Below the pieces are notes generated by a model. That model did no database searches. It was given only the letters and a program-made list of their open reading frames with translations, and was not told the origin of the DNA. Both the position numbers and the translations under genes were made by a program. A stretch of DNA of 64,000 bases from Rhizobium sp. ZPR4 (GTDB lineage: Bacteria > Pseudomonadota > Alphaproteobacteria > Rhizobiales > Rhizobiaceae): positions 2,728,001 to 2,792,000 of the forward strand of contig NZ_CP157967.1 in the NCBI RefSeq assembly GCF_040215725.1, read 5' to 3'. This document shows positions 1 through 8,255 of the stretch, piece by piece. Every line of letters starts with the position of its first letter. Position 1 is the stretch's first letter.

Positions 1-481
1 TCTTGGCCTCATCATTATAGAGGCTCTTCTGATAGTAGAGCGCCGAAACGTCGAACTGAGCGCGCGGCAGCATGATCAGACGGCCATCGATGGTCGAGGC
101 CTGAATTGTGGAATCAACGAACTGGGCGATTTCTTCCTTGGGCAGCAGCTTCGAAAGATCGGTGTAGAGGTCAGGATATTGCGGCGCGAAGGACGAATGG
201 TTCGAACCGACGCACCAGGAGATGCTACCCGAGGCCATGTCCGACTTGATTTCCTTGTCGAGCTCGAAGTGGTTCTTCTTAGACAGAATGTTGACCTTGG
301 CGCCGGTTTCCTTCTCCCACTCGGCAATACGCGCGTAGAGCGGCTCATATTGCTGACCGCCGATGAGCTTGGCGTCGATCGTCACACCCGGAAATTTGCC
401 CGGCAGATCGGCGGCGAAAACCGCTGTGCCGGCAAGCAATGCCATCGTGCCGGCAACAAGACCGGCCCTCCAATTCCTCAT
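1..481 (-). CDS. ABC transporter sugar-type substrate-binding protein (partial)
   Basis: The gene starts with ATG at 481 and runs off the left edge, so only the first 160 residues are visible. The N-terminus is a signal peptide (charged MRNWR, hydrophobic stretch, cleavage near AVFA-ADLPG). The mature part resembles family 1 extracellular solute-binding proteins, with a typical opening strand followed by a helix ending in an 'EWEKETGAKV' type segment. In the periplasm it would deliver a solute to an ABC importer whose permeases should lie beyond the edge. It is divergent from the IclR-type gene, with about 180 bp of palindrome-rich DNA between, so that regulator probably controls it. The substrate cannot be read from the sequence. 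Confidence 0.8.
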   Translation of the reverse strand, partial: MRNWRAGLVAGTMALLAGTAVFAADLPGKFPGVTIDAKLIGGQQYEPLYARIAEWEKETGAKVNILSKKNHFELDKEIKSDMASGSISWCVGSNHSSFAPQYPDLYTDLSKLLPKEEIAQFVDSTIQASTIDGRLIMLPRAQFDVSALYYQKSLYNDEAK

Positions 482-551
482 CGAACTTCCTCCCTTAAGC
501 TCGGACCCCTTGTCCGATTGCCCTCTAGACCCAAATATGGATCAATGATTT

Positions 552-628
552 ATAAGTAAACATCTTATTCATTGGCCGTCAAGCCGTGATCGCGCGCTTG
601 TAAAATGCCTTCATTCATATATGAATGA
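552..628. promoter_or_regulatory. Divergent promoter region with IclR-type palindromes
   Basis: A perfect 18-bp palindrome, TCATTCATATATGAATGA, lies at 611-628, about 30 bp before the IclR start. A second, weaker dyad lies at 552-568 (ATAAG, 7 bp, CTTAT). This AT-rich DNA separates two divergent genes. IclR proteins commonly bind short AT-rich palindromes in such regions, so these are candidate operators for autoregulation and for the binding-protein gene. The palindrome is seen; the role is inferred. Confidence 0.55.
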
Positions 629-660
629 TGATTCATATTTCTTCGCACGGGGACTTGTTA

Positions 661-1452
661 ATGAGCATAGAAGACGACAGTGATCGCTACCGCGCGCCGG
701 CGCTGGACAAGGGGCTTGACATTTTGGAGCTGCTGGCAACGATCGATGGCGGCCTGACGCAGGCCGAAATCGCCAAGGCACTCAACAAGAGCCCCAACGA
801 ATTCTATCGCATGCTCGACCGCCTGGTGCGACGCGGCTATGTGCAGCGACAGGACGGCGACCGCTTCTATCTGACGCTGAAGCTCTTCGGCCTCGCGCAT
901 TATCATGCGCCAGTTCGCCGCCTTGTCTCCTTCGCCACGCCGCTGATGCGCGAATTCTCCAACCGCGCCGAGCAGGCGTGCCATCTGGCGATCTACGACC
1001 GCGGCTCGGTCGTCGTCATCGCCCAGCAGGATTCACCGACCTATTGGGGCATTTCCATCCGCGTCGGCGCGCAGATCAATCTCTACAATACCGGCTCCGG
1101 CCACATTCTCCTGGCATTCAAGGATGCCAAGCAGCGCCAGATGATGATCAACGAGCAGAGACGCCAGGAGCAAGACCCGGAAGAACCGCCCGCCGATCTC
1201 GAAGAGAAGCTCTCGGCCATCCGCGAAAAGGGCTTCGAAACCATGAGCAGCCTGCAGACGAGCGGCGTCCACAATATCTCCGCGCCCGTGCTGGCGATGG
1301 ACGGCAATGCGCTGGCGGCGCTGACCTGCCCCTATATCGAGCCTGTGAACTCGAAGGCACCGACGCGCGAACAGGTGGTCGAATATGTAAGGGAAGCGGC
1401 CAAGGAGATCTCCGAAACGGTGGCCGGCACGGTCGATAAAGCCGAGCTATAA
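661..1452 (+). CDS. IclR family transcriptional regulator
   Basis: The product is 263 residues, normal for IclR proteins. An N-terminal winged helix-turn-helix (roughly residues 10-70, with 'GLTQAEIAKALNKSPNEFYR') is followed by the IclR effector-binding domain, including 'NTGSGHILLAF' and the ending '...SAPVLAMDGNALAALT'. The ATG at 661 was chosen because the regulator starts with the usual short acidic leader there; an in-frame ATG at 625 lies inside the palindromic region and is less likely. It is divergent from a sugar-type binding protein and sits just upstream of a lactonase/MaoC/CoA-transferase set, so it probably controls that catabolic locus in response to an intermediate. Confidence 0.88.
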   Translation: MSIEDDSDRYRAPALDKGLDILELLATIDGGLTQAEIAKALNKSPNEFYRMLDRLVRRGYVQRQDGDRFYLTLKLFGLAHYHAPVRRLVSFATPLMREFSNRAEQACHLAIYDRGSVVVIAQQDSPTYWGISIRVGAQINLYNTGSGHILLAFKDAKQRQMMINEQRRQEQDPEEPPADLEEKLSAIREKGFETMSSLQTSGVHNISAPVLAMDGNALAALTCPYIEPVNSKAPTREQVVEYVREAAKEISETVAGTVDKAEL

Positions 1453-1461
1453 TTTTTATTT

Positions 1462-1474
1462 GAATAAACTATTC
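1462..1474. promoter_or_regulatory. Small dyad between iclR and the amidohydrolase gene
   Basis: GAATA-AAC-TATTC is a perfect 5-bp-arm dyad inside an AT-rich 65-bp gap. Its AT-rich, ATTC-containing arms resemble the palindrome upstream of the IclR gene. It may be a second binding site controlling the catabolic genes. It is short enough to occur by chance. Confidence 0.3.
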
Positions 1475-1517
1475 TTATGTGAGTATATGTTGGGCAAGCA
1501 GGTATGGGAGGAACACC

Positions 1518-2354
1518 ATGCTTTTCGACAGCCATCTGCACATCGTCGACCGGAAAAAGCTCGCCTATCCCTGGCTGGCCGACGCCGGCGCACTCAATCG
1601 CGACAGCCTCTACGAAGACTATGCACGCGAAGCCAAGCGTCTTGGGATCACCGATACGCTTCACATGGAAGTCGATGTCACCGAAGACGATATCGAGCGG
1701 GAAACCGAATACGTCAAAGGCTTGAGCCACGAACCCGGCAACCTGCTGAGAGGTGCCATCGCCGCCTGCCGTCCTGAAAGCACAAGTTTTCCCGCCTATC
1801 TCGAGCGCGTGCTTGCCGATCCCTTCGTTAAAGGTTTCCGACGGGTGCTGCATGTCGTGCCTGACGATGTCTCTGAAGGCGCGCTGTTTCGCGAGAACCT
1901 GAAGCGGCTCGCCGATACCCGCCTCACCTTCGATCTCTGCGTCCTGCCGCACCAAATATCCAAGGCAATCGCACTCGCCGACCTCAATCCCAACGTCCGC
2001 TTCATCCTCGACCATTGCGGCGTGCCGGCCGTGAAGGACGGCTTGAGCGAAAGCTGGTCGGCGGGGATCAAGGAGGTTGCGATACGGCCCAATGTCATGG
2101 TGAAGATTTCTGGCGTCGTCGCCTATGCGGACCCGGACAGCTGGTCGCCGGAAACGCTGCGTCCCTTCGTCGAACATTGCATCGCAAGCTTCGGCTGGGA
2201 TCGCGTCATCTGGGGCAGCGATTGGCCGGTCTGCACGCTCGGCGGCAATCTCTCCACCTGGGTCGCCGCCACTCATGCGCTGATGCAAGGCGTAAGTGCA
2301 GACGAACGCAACAGCCTCTATCACCTGAATGCCAAGCGCCTCTGGTCTCTCTGA
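1518..2354 (+). CDS. Amidohydrolase family protein (lactonase-like, COG3618)
   Basis: The 278-residue product begins with a metal-site motif, DSHLHIVD, and later has 'FILDHCGVP' and 'WGSDWPVC', the pattern of the COG3618 metal-dependent hydrolase group that includes L-fuconolactonase and 2-pyrone-4,6-dicarboxylate lactonase-like enzymes. A GGGAGG ribosome binding site at 1506-1511 fixes the ATG at 1518 rather than an in-frame start at 1479. It probably opens a cyclic ester in the cytoplasm. It lies between the IclR gene and the MaoC/CoA-transferase pair and is likely the first enzyme of the same pathway. The substrate is unknown. Confidence 0.82.
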   Translation: MLFDSHLHIVDRKKLAYPWLADAGALNRDSLYEDYAREAKRLGITDTLHMEVDVTEDDIERETEYVKGLSHEPGNLLRGAIAACRPESTSFPAYLERVLADPFVKGFRRVLHVVPDDVSEGALFRENLKRLADTRLTFDLCVLPHQISKAIALADLNPNVRFILDHCGVPAVKDGLSESWSAGIKEVAIRPNVMVKISGVVAYADPDSWSPETLRPFVEHCIASFGWDRVIWGSDWPVCTLGGNLSTWVAATHALMQGVSADERNSLYHLNAKRLWSL

Positions 2355-2385
2355 AACCGGAGGTTTTCCATCGAAAGTGAATGCC

Positions 2386-2931
2386 ATGACCGCCACCGTC
2401 GGCGTATCCAGCACCCATCCGAAAACCATGCCGGCCGATCACGCCGAGATCCCCGTCTGGAACGCGGAAAACTGGTTCTACGAGGATTTCGAGATCGGCC
2501 ACAAGATCCGCTCGCTGCGTCGCACGATTTCCGAAGGTGAATCCCAGCAGTTCAACGCGCTGGTGCTCGACATGCACCCATACGTCAGCGACCAGATCTT
2601 CGCCGAAACCGAAGGGCTGTTCGGCAAGCGGCTGGTTGCCGGCGCCTTCGTCTTTTCCGCCGGCCTCGGGCTTGTCGCCACGAATTGCGTCAACGCCTTC
2701 TCCTATGGCTACGACAAGCTGCGCTTCATCAAGCCCACCTTCATCGGTGAGACGATCTACACCATCCGCACCAATCTGGATAAACAGCCGAAATATGCCG
2801 AGCTTGGCCTGATCCGCTCATCTTATGAAGTCTTCAAGGGCGAAGGCGAATTGGTGCTCTATTGCGAGCATATCCAGACGGTGCGCTACAAGAACGGCCG
2901 GCCGGCGGATGCGCCGCCGCTGAAAGTCTGA
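2386..2931 (+). CDS. MaoC family (hot-dog fold) dehydratase-like protein
   Basis: The product is about 181 residues, a typical length for single-domain MaoC proteins. The opening '[23 protein letters not shown]' layout and the '[15 protein letters not shown]' segment fit the MaoC/R-hydratase hot-dog fold, which hydrates enoyl-CoA thioesters. The usual G-D-x-N-P-x-H active-site pattern is only partly kept ([11 protein letters not shown]), so catalysis needs checking. Start choice is uncertain: GTG at 2377 is closer to a GGAGG at 2359-2363. It ends one base before the CoA-transferase ATG, so the two are translationally linked. Confidence 0.75.
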   Translation: MTATVGVSSTHPKTMPADHAEIPVWNAENWFYEDFEIGHKIRSLRRTISEGESQQFNALVLDMHPYVSDQIFAETEGLFGKRLVAGAFVFSAGLGLVATNCVNAFSYGYDKLRFIKPTFIGETIYTIRTNLDKQPKYAELGLIRSSYEVFKGEGELVLYCEHIQTVRYKNGRPADAPPLKV

Positions 2932-2932
2932 C

Positions 2933-4090
2933 ATGACCAAAGATAACGAAGAGGGCCTGCTCTCCGGCATTATCGTGCTGGATATGAGCCAGTTTCTTGC
3001 CGGCCCGATGGCCGCCCTGCGCCTCGGCGACCTTGGCGCGCGCGTCATCAAGATCGAGCGGCCTGACGGCGGCGATCTCTGCCGCCGGCTCTATCTCAGC
3101 GATACCGAGATCGGTGGCGATTCCACGCTCTTTCACGCCATCAATCGCGGCAAGGAGAGCTTTGCCCTCAACATGAAGGATGCGAGCGATCTACAGGAAC
3201 TGCGCACGCTGATCGCCAAGGCCGACGTCATCATCCAGAATTTTCGCCCCGGCGTCATCGAACGGCTTGGCCTCGACTACACCTCCGTTGCCGCGATCAA
3301 CCCGCGCATCGTCTATGGCAGCATCACCGGATACGGCCCCGATAACGAATGGCGCCAATTCCCCGGGCAGGATCTGCTGGCCCAGGCCCGCTCCGGCGTC
3401 ATGTGGCTGAACGGCGAGGCCGATGACGGGCCTGTGCCCTTCGGGCTTGCCGTCGCCGACATGCTGGCCGGCAATCTCCTCGTCCAGGCAATCCTGGCCG
3501 GGCTCGTACGGCGCAGCGTGACCGGGCACGGCGTGCATGTGGAAACGAGCCTGCTGGAAGCGATGGTCGATTTCCAGTTCGAGGTGCTGACCACGCACCT
3601 GAATGACGGCGGCCGCTTGCCGCAGAAATCCGCCGTGCGCAATGCCCACGCCTATCTCGCCGCCCCCTACGGCGTCTATCGCTGCGCCGATGGCTGGCTG
3701 GCGCTGGCGATGATGCCGTTGGAAAAACTCGCACCGCTGCTCGACCTGCCGGCGCTCGTCAACTACACGCCTGATGACGCCTTCCAGCGTCGCGACGAAA
3801 TCAAGACCATGATCGCGAGCCGGCTGCGGGAGAAAACCGTTCGCGAATGGCTCGCCATCCTCGAGCCCGCCGATATCTGGGCGGCCGAGGTACTGGATTG
3901 GCCGAAACTGCTACAGAGTGCTGCCTTCCGTAAGCTCGACATGCTGCAGACGGTGACACGCGACGACGGCACCTCCGTGCGCACGACGGCAAGCCCGATC
4001 CGAGTGAATGGCATCCGTGCGAGGAATGGGATAGCGGCGCCGACCATCGGTGGGCAGTCGGAGAAGGTCAGGGCGGAGTTTCTGACGTAG
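2933..4090 (+). CDS. CaiB/BaiF family III CoA-transferase
   Basis: The 385-residue product has the family III hallmarks: an opening 'LDMSQFLAGPMAALRLGDLGARVIKIE' style segment, 'VIIQNFRPGVIERLGL', 'RIVYGSITGYG', and the catalytic Asp in AVADMLAG (D176). These enzymes move CoA between carboxylic acids. The start sits one base after the MaoC stop, which makes a tight operon. With the MaoC-like neighbour it suggests that an organic acid released by the amidohydrolase is made into a CoA thioester and then hydrated. Substrates are not identifiable from sequence. Confidence 0.85.
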   Translation: MTKDNEEGLLSGIIVLDMSQFLAGPMAALRLGDLGARVIKIERPDGGDLCRRLYLSDTEIGGDSTLFHAINRGKESFALNMKDASDLQELRTLIAKADVIIQNFRPGVIERLGLDYTSVAAINPRIVYGSITGYGPDNEWRQFPGQDLLAQARSGVMWLNGEADDGPVPFGLAVADMLAGNLLVQAILAGLVRRSVTGHGVHVETSLLEAMVDFQFEVLTTHLNDGGRLPQKSAVRNAHAYLAAPYGVYRCADGWLALAMMPLEKLAPLLDLPALVNYTPDDAFQRRDEIKTMIASRLREKTVREWLAILEPADIWAAEVLDWPKLLQSAAFRKLDMLQTVTRDDGTSVRTTASPIRVNGIRARNGIAAPTIGGQSEKVRAEFLT

Positions 4091-4137
4091 GTTTCCCCCT
4101 CTGGCGGCAAACTCAAAGTCTCCACCTATCACCCAAA

Positions 4138-4168
4138 ACAAAAAGGGCGCCGCATCCCTGCGACACCC
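4138..4168 (-). terminator. Rho-independent terminator of tal
   Basis: Read on the minus strand, a 10-bp stem (GGGTGTCGCA / TGCGGCGCCC with two G-U pairs) closes a GGGA loop and is followed by TTTTTG. It lies about 40 bp past the transaldolase stop codon, in the right orientation. Confidence 0.8.
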
Positions 4169-4210
4169 CTCTCAAATCATAACTCCCCAAAGAGAGAGCC
4201 AATCTCACCT

Positions 4211-5176
4211 TCAAGCAGCAGCGAGCTGCAGTTCCTTGCTGACCATGGCGCGCAGCGTGCCGAGGTCCTTGGCGAAGGCGCGGATGCCTTCGGAAAGCTT
4301 CTCGGTTGCCATTGCGTCTTCGTTCATCATCCAGCGGAAGGTCTTCTCGTCGACGGCGATCTTTTCGACGGAACCCTTGGACTCCGGCGAGAGCTTGCGC
4401 TCCAGCTTGCCTTCGTCCTTGGAAAGATCGTCGAGCAGGTTCGGGCTGATCGTCAGGCGGTCGCAGCCGGCCAGCGCTTCGATTTCGCCAGTGTTACGGA
4501 AGGAGGCGCCCATGACGATCGTCTTGATGTCGTTGGCCTTGTAGTAGTGGTAGATGTCGCGAACGGAGATGACGCCCGGATCTTCCTCGGCCGTGTAGTC
4601 CTTGCCGGTCGACTTCTTGTACCAGTCGAGGATACGGCCGACGAAGGGCGAGATCAGGAATGCCTTGGCGTCAGCGCAGGCGATCGCCTGGGCCTTGCTG
4701 AAGAGCAGCGTCAGATTACAGTCGATGCCTTCCTTCTGCAACACTTCGGCGGCACGGATGCCTTCCCAGGTGGAAGCAAGCTTGATGAGGATACGGTCGC
4801 GCTCGATGCCGCGTTCCTTATAGGAGGCGATGATGGCGCGGGCCTTGGCGAGCGAGGCTTCGGTGTTGAACGAGAGGTCGGCGTCGACTTCGGTCGAGAC
4901 ACGGCCCGGAACGAGACCGGAAAGCGCTGCGCCGACGGAGATTGCCAGACGGTCGGCAACGGCAGCAACGATGGCTTCGGAGGCACCGCCCTGCTTCTTG
5001 CCCCAGGCGACGGCTTCCTTGATCGCGTCGGCGAACATCGGCGTACCGAGCGCCTTCAACACGATCGTCGGGTTGGTGGTGCAATCCACCGGCTTCAGGC
5101 GAGCGACTGCCTCGATATCGCCGGTATCGGCCACGACCGTCGTCATGGCGCGGAGTTGATCAAGCTTGGAAGTCAT
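4211..5176 (-). CDS. tal: Transaldolase
   Basis: The 321-residue product matches the long TalB-type transaldolases. The Schiff-base lysine is K132 in '[12 protein letters not shown]', the same number as in E. coli TalB, and 'DCTTNPT' and 'CNLTLLFS' are present. It transfers a dihydroxyacetone unit between sedoheptulose-7-phosphate and glyceraldehyde-3-phosphate in the cytoplasmic pentose phosphate pathway. It has its own terminator and a long upstream region facing a divergent SorC/DeoR-type sugar regulator, which may control it. No oddities were seen. Confidence 0.95.
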   Translation of the reverse strand: MTSKLDQLRAMTTVVADTGDIEAVARLKPVDCTTNPTIVLKALGTPMFADAIKEAVAWGKKQGGASEAIVAAVADRLAISVGAALSGLVPGRVSTEVDADLSFNTEASLAKARAIIASYKERGIERDRILIKLASTWEGIRAAEVLQKEGIDCNLTLLFSKAQAIACADAKAFLISPFVGRILDWYKKSTGKDYTAEEDPGVISVRDIYHYYKANDIKTIVMGASFRNTGEIEALAGCDRLTISPNLLDDLSKDEGKLERKLSPESKGSVEKIAVDEKTFRWMMNEDAMATEKLSEGIRAFAKDLGTLRAMVSKELQLAAA

Positions 5177-5637
5177 AACAGGTATCCTTGTTGAATGAGG
5201 CCCATCTGGGTGGGAGATATCGGGCGGCAGATCCGGTCTTTTCGTCGGACGGGACCGAAGGCGTCAGGGGGAGCGCAGCCTTCCTTCTCCTATGTTTCGG
5301 TAACGGGATAAAAAGAGCGAAAGTTCCATTTCCGGTGAACGGCCGAGCGATGAGGAGACAACCTTCCGAAAACAAGCTTTCCACCGGCATCGGGCGCCCT
5401 ATATGGCTCCCTGTCCGGCCTGGCACTTGCTCTCAGCAGCACTCGCACATTGTCCTCCTCGACTGGACAAGACCGAATTCCTCAGCACCGACTATCAGCA
5501 ATCTCGCACCGAAAAGTCAAGGACATTTGTGCAATTCGATTGACATAAGTTTCATGTCATAGAATATCGGCAGCAGAAGAGCCGATCTCGCCTGCTCCTG
5601 TCATCCGCCATAGCCACATTTCGCTCTGAGGCGGATC
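5177..5637. promoter_or_regulatory. 461-bp divergent intergenic region with a dyad
   Basis: This long gap separates tal (minus) from a SorC/DeoR-type regulator (plus). Short open frames in it have no family features or ribosome sites and look spurious. Near the regulator end there is a dyad, TGACAT, 7 bp, ATGTCA, at 5541-5559, a candidate operator for autoregulation. The rest presumably holds the tal promoter and leader; nothing else was recognised. Confidence 0.45.
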
Positions 5638-6669
5638 ATGACGTTAAATGACGCGTGCGACAATCTTGCCGGAGGACCTGTGGCCAAACTGAGACGCGGA
5701 ACACATACCGCCTATTCGGAGACCTCGTCCCTGAGGCTTCGCGCCGCCTGGCTCTATTACAACCAGGGCCTGACGCAGAAGGATGTCGCCGAGCAGCTCG
5801 GCATCAGCCGCACCACTGTCATCCGCCTGCTGGATGAGGCGATGCGTCGTGCCGAGGTGCAGATCTGGATTACCGAAGGCATAGATGACTGCGTGGAACT
5901 GGCGATCAAGCTCGAGCGCACCTATGGACTCGATGAAGCGATCGTCGTTCCCGAGCCGGCCGGCGGCAATGTGAACGCCCAGGCAAAGAGCGTCGGCCTG
6001 GCGCTCGGCCAGTTCCTGACGGAAGCCATCCCCGACAACTATACGATCGGCGTCGGTTGGGGCCGGACAATGACCGCTTCGCTCGCAAGCTTCCGCCCGA
6101 CCCGCCGCGACAATTGCAAGGTGGTCTCCCTGCTCGGCGGCATCGTTGCCGTCCACCAGACCAACCCGATCGACTATACGTGGCGTCTGGCAAGCCAGCT
6201 CGGCGCCGAATGCTATATGTTCCTCGCACCGCTGCTCGTCGACTCCGTCGAGACCAAGCGCAATCTCATCGAAAAATGCGGGCTGGAAGCCATCTACCGG
6301 CTGGCGGAAAACCTCGACCTCGCCATCGTCAGCTGCGGCGACATCGGCCCGCAATCGACCTCACTGTCGGAAGGCTTCATCTCGAAGCGCGAGCTGGAAG
6401 AGCTGATTGAAATGGGCTGCGTCTGCGACACCATGTTCAACTTCCTCGACGCCGAGGGCAATTCCGTCGATCACCCCATCAACAAGCGGGTCATGTCCGT
6501 CGATCTCGATACGCTGAAGAAAGCCAAGCACATCGTGATCTCCTCCGGCGGCGCCCACCGCGCCCAGGCGATCAGCGCCACCATCAAGCGCATCGGCTGC
6601 AATACTTTGATCACCGATGAAAGTGCTGCCAAGGCGCTGCTGCAGATGGCTTTGGCGAAGGCGGCTTGA
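5638..6669 (+). CDS. SorC/DeoR-type sugar-binding transcriptional regulator
   Basis: The 343-residue product has an N-terminal helix-turn-helix around residues 35-60 ('GLTQKDVAEQLGISRTTV') followed by a SorC-type sugar-phosphate-binding domain, with 'GVGWGRTMTA', 'VVSLLGGI' and a final 'IVISSGGAHRAQAI' segment. Such proteins are usually repressors that sense a phosphorylated sugar. The start at ATG 5638 gives an N-terminal extension of about 25 residues. It is divergent from tal, so sugar-phosphate control of transaldolase is a reasonable guess; otherwise the target is unknown. A dyad 80-100 bp upstream may be its operator. Confidence 0.85.
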   Translation: MTLNDACDNLAGGPVAKLRRGTHTAYSETSSLRLRAAWLYYNQGLTQKDVAEQLGISRTTVIRLLDEAMRRAEVQIWITEGIDDCVELAIKLERTYGLDEAIVVPEPAGGNVNAQAKSVGLALGQFLTEAIPDNYTIGVGWGRTMTASLASFRPTRRDNCKVVSLLGGIVAVHQTNPIDYTWRLASQLGAECYMFLAPLLVDSVETKRNLIEKCGLEAIYRLAENLDLAIVSCGDIGPQSTSLSEGFISKRELEELIEMGCVCDTMFNFLDAEGNSVDHPINKRVMSVDLDTLKKAKHIVISSGGAHRAQAISATIKRIGCNTLITDESAAKALLQMALAKAA

Positions 6670-6745
6670 AGGCGCCCCATCGTCGGCGTCGAATCCGCTG
6701 AACGTGCGCACCCTCCAAAGACTCAAAGCCTATTGCAGCAATCCC

Positions 6746-7618
6746 TCAAGCATCCCCCGCTTCCCAACCCAGCATCGCCCGTTTGCGCGTCAGCCCCCAG
6801 TGATAGCCGGTGAGCTGTCCATTCTTTCCAAGCGCACGATGGCACGGCACGACGAAAGAGATCGGATTGCGGCCGACCGCTGCGCCGACTGCCCGCATCG
6901 CCGTCGGCTGGCCGATATCCTTGGCGATGTCGGAATAGGTTACCGCGCGGCCCATGGGGATCTTCAAGAGGCTTTCCCAGACACGCAGCTGGAAATCCGA
7001 GCCGATCAGCACGACGCGCAAGGGCTGATCGCTCGACCAGTTGGACCGCTCGAAGATACGCGCCGCGTAAGGCGCCGTCGCATGCGGGTCCTCGATGAAT
7101 TCGGCATTGGGCCAGCGGCAGGTCATATCCGCCAGGCAGGCCTTTTCATTGCCGGTATCGCTGAAGGCGAGACCCGCAAGACCGCGATCCGTGACCATGA
7201 TCAAGGCGAGGCCGAAGGGCGAGATATGAAACGCATAGCGCATGACAAGGCCGCTGCCCCTCGCCTTCCATTCACCGGGAGACATCGCCTCATGCGTCAC
7301 GAAGAGATCGTGCAGCCGGCTCGGGCCGGAAAGGCCGACCTCGAAGGACGTCTCCAAGAGCGGCAGATCCTCCTTGCGCAGGAGCCGCTTGGCATGATCG
7401 AGCGTGACAGCCTGCAGGAACGCCTTGGGCGACAGACCAGCCCAGCGCGTAAACGTCTTCTGCAATTGGGTCGGCGACTGGCCGAGCCGATCGGCAAGCA
7501 TCTCCAGCGACGGCTGATCGCGATATTCCTCGGTGATGAGTTCGATGACCTCCCGCACGGTCTCGTAGTCCTGACCTTCAGGAGTGATGTCTTTCTTCAG
7601 CTGTGCAATCGCATTCAT
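6746..7618 (-). CDS. Ada-like AraC/O6-methylguanine-DNA methyltransferase, without the N-terminal Ada zinc domain
   Basis: The 290-residue product has an AraC-type helix-turn-helix in residues 25-115 and a methyltransferase domain in the second half, with the acceptor cysteine C259 in the VVPCHRALG motif. It accepts alkyl groups from O6-methylguanine in DNA. Full-length Ada has a preceding zinc domain whose Cys repairs methylphosphotriesters and switches on transcription; that domain is absent here. ATG 7618 follows AAGGAG and is preferred over an in-frame start 30 bases upstream. It stands alone, convergent with the sugar regulator gene. Confidence 0.9.
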   Translation of the reverse strand: MNAIAQLKKDITPEGQDYETVREVIELITEEYRDQPSLEMLADRLGQSPTQLQKTFTRWAGLSPKAFLQAVTLDHAKRLLRKEDLPLLETSFEVGLSGPSRLHDLFVTHEAMSPGEWKARGSGLVMRYAFHISPFGLALIMVTDRGLAGLAFSDTGNEKACLADMTCRWPNAEFIEDPHATAPYAARIFERSNWSSDQPLRVVLIGSDFQLRVWESLLKIPMGRAVTYSDIAKDIGQPTAMRAVGAAVGRNPISFVVPCHRALGKNGQLTGYHWGLTRKRAMLGWEAGDA

Positions 7619-7729
7619 GATCTTTCTCCTTGGAAAGGAGAAAACCACGGCAACAGGGCTAAAACCACCCGTTTCTTGCGCATGTGGCCTCTCTGCTAAA
7701 ATGTGATGTCGCCGATCGGGGCAAGCGGC

Positions 7730-8233
7730 TCATATCCGCTGCGTCACACTCGCCAATGCCCGCTTGAACGCCTTGGCAAAGCTCTCGCGATCCTCCGGAT
7801 TGAGGAAGGAGCCGACGTCGGTATCATGGCTTCTGTCGCGGACATGCATGGAGACGACGCCAATCTCGCGGTGGCGGCGAACCAGGAACCGCGTCCAGAA
7901 CGGATTGAAATCATGTTCCACCATCCGCCCCGTCGGCGAGAATTTGCGGATGGAGACATTGGTTCGCGATACCGTCACCTCTTCCCGCACGCGGCCTGAC
8001 CGGTAATTCAGCCAGAAAGCGCCATAGAGCAGGAAGAAATCGGCGCCAAAAAAGATACCGATCGGCCAAGCGCCCCGCGTGACGAAAAAAATGCTGTAGA
8101 AGAGGCAGAAGGTGCCGGCCAAAGCCAGCATAACCCTGAACCCCTTTCGCGGCAGCGAGCGATGGGGAAACAATTCGGCGGCAAAGACCGGCCTGTTGCC
8201 GTCTGCAGCCGTATCGGCGTTGCGTTCCGTCAT
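7730..8233 (-). CDS. DUF2244 domain-containing membrane protein
   Basis: The product is 167 residues. Two hydrophobic stretches near residues 35-75 suggest two close membrane spans, followed by a soluble C-terminal half with 'VSIRKFSPTGRMVEHDFNPFWTRFLVRR'. This arrangement is that of the DUF2244 family found across alpha-proteobacteria; its function is not known. ATG 8233 was chosen because a longer frame upstream would run into the divergent endonuclease III gene. It shares a 22-bp divergent gap with nth, so the promoters overlap the neighbouring gene. Confidence 0.75.
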   Translation of the reverse strand: MTERNADTAADGNRPVFAAELFPHRSLPRKGFRVMLALAGTFCLFYSIFFVTRGAWPIGIFFGADFFLLYGAFWLNYRSGRVREEVTVSRTNVSIRKFSPTGRMVEHDFNPFWTRFLVRRHREIGVVSMHVRDRSHDTDVGSFLNPEDRESFAKAFKRALASVTQRI

Positions 8234-8255
8234 AGGACTTGAGTATAGGTCGTTT

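Noticed and set aside
1332..2429. Long 365-codon open frame on the minus strand across the amidohydrolase gene
   Set aside because: It mirrors a well-supported plus-strand gene, has no family features and reflects GC-rich codon bias.
4547..5194. 215-codon plus-strand frame opposite tal
   Set aside because: tal has all its catalytic residues and a terminator; the opposite frame has low-complexity, D/G/R-rich shadow composition.
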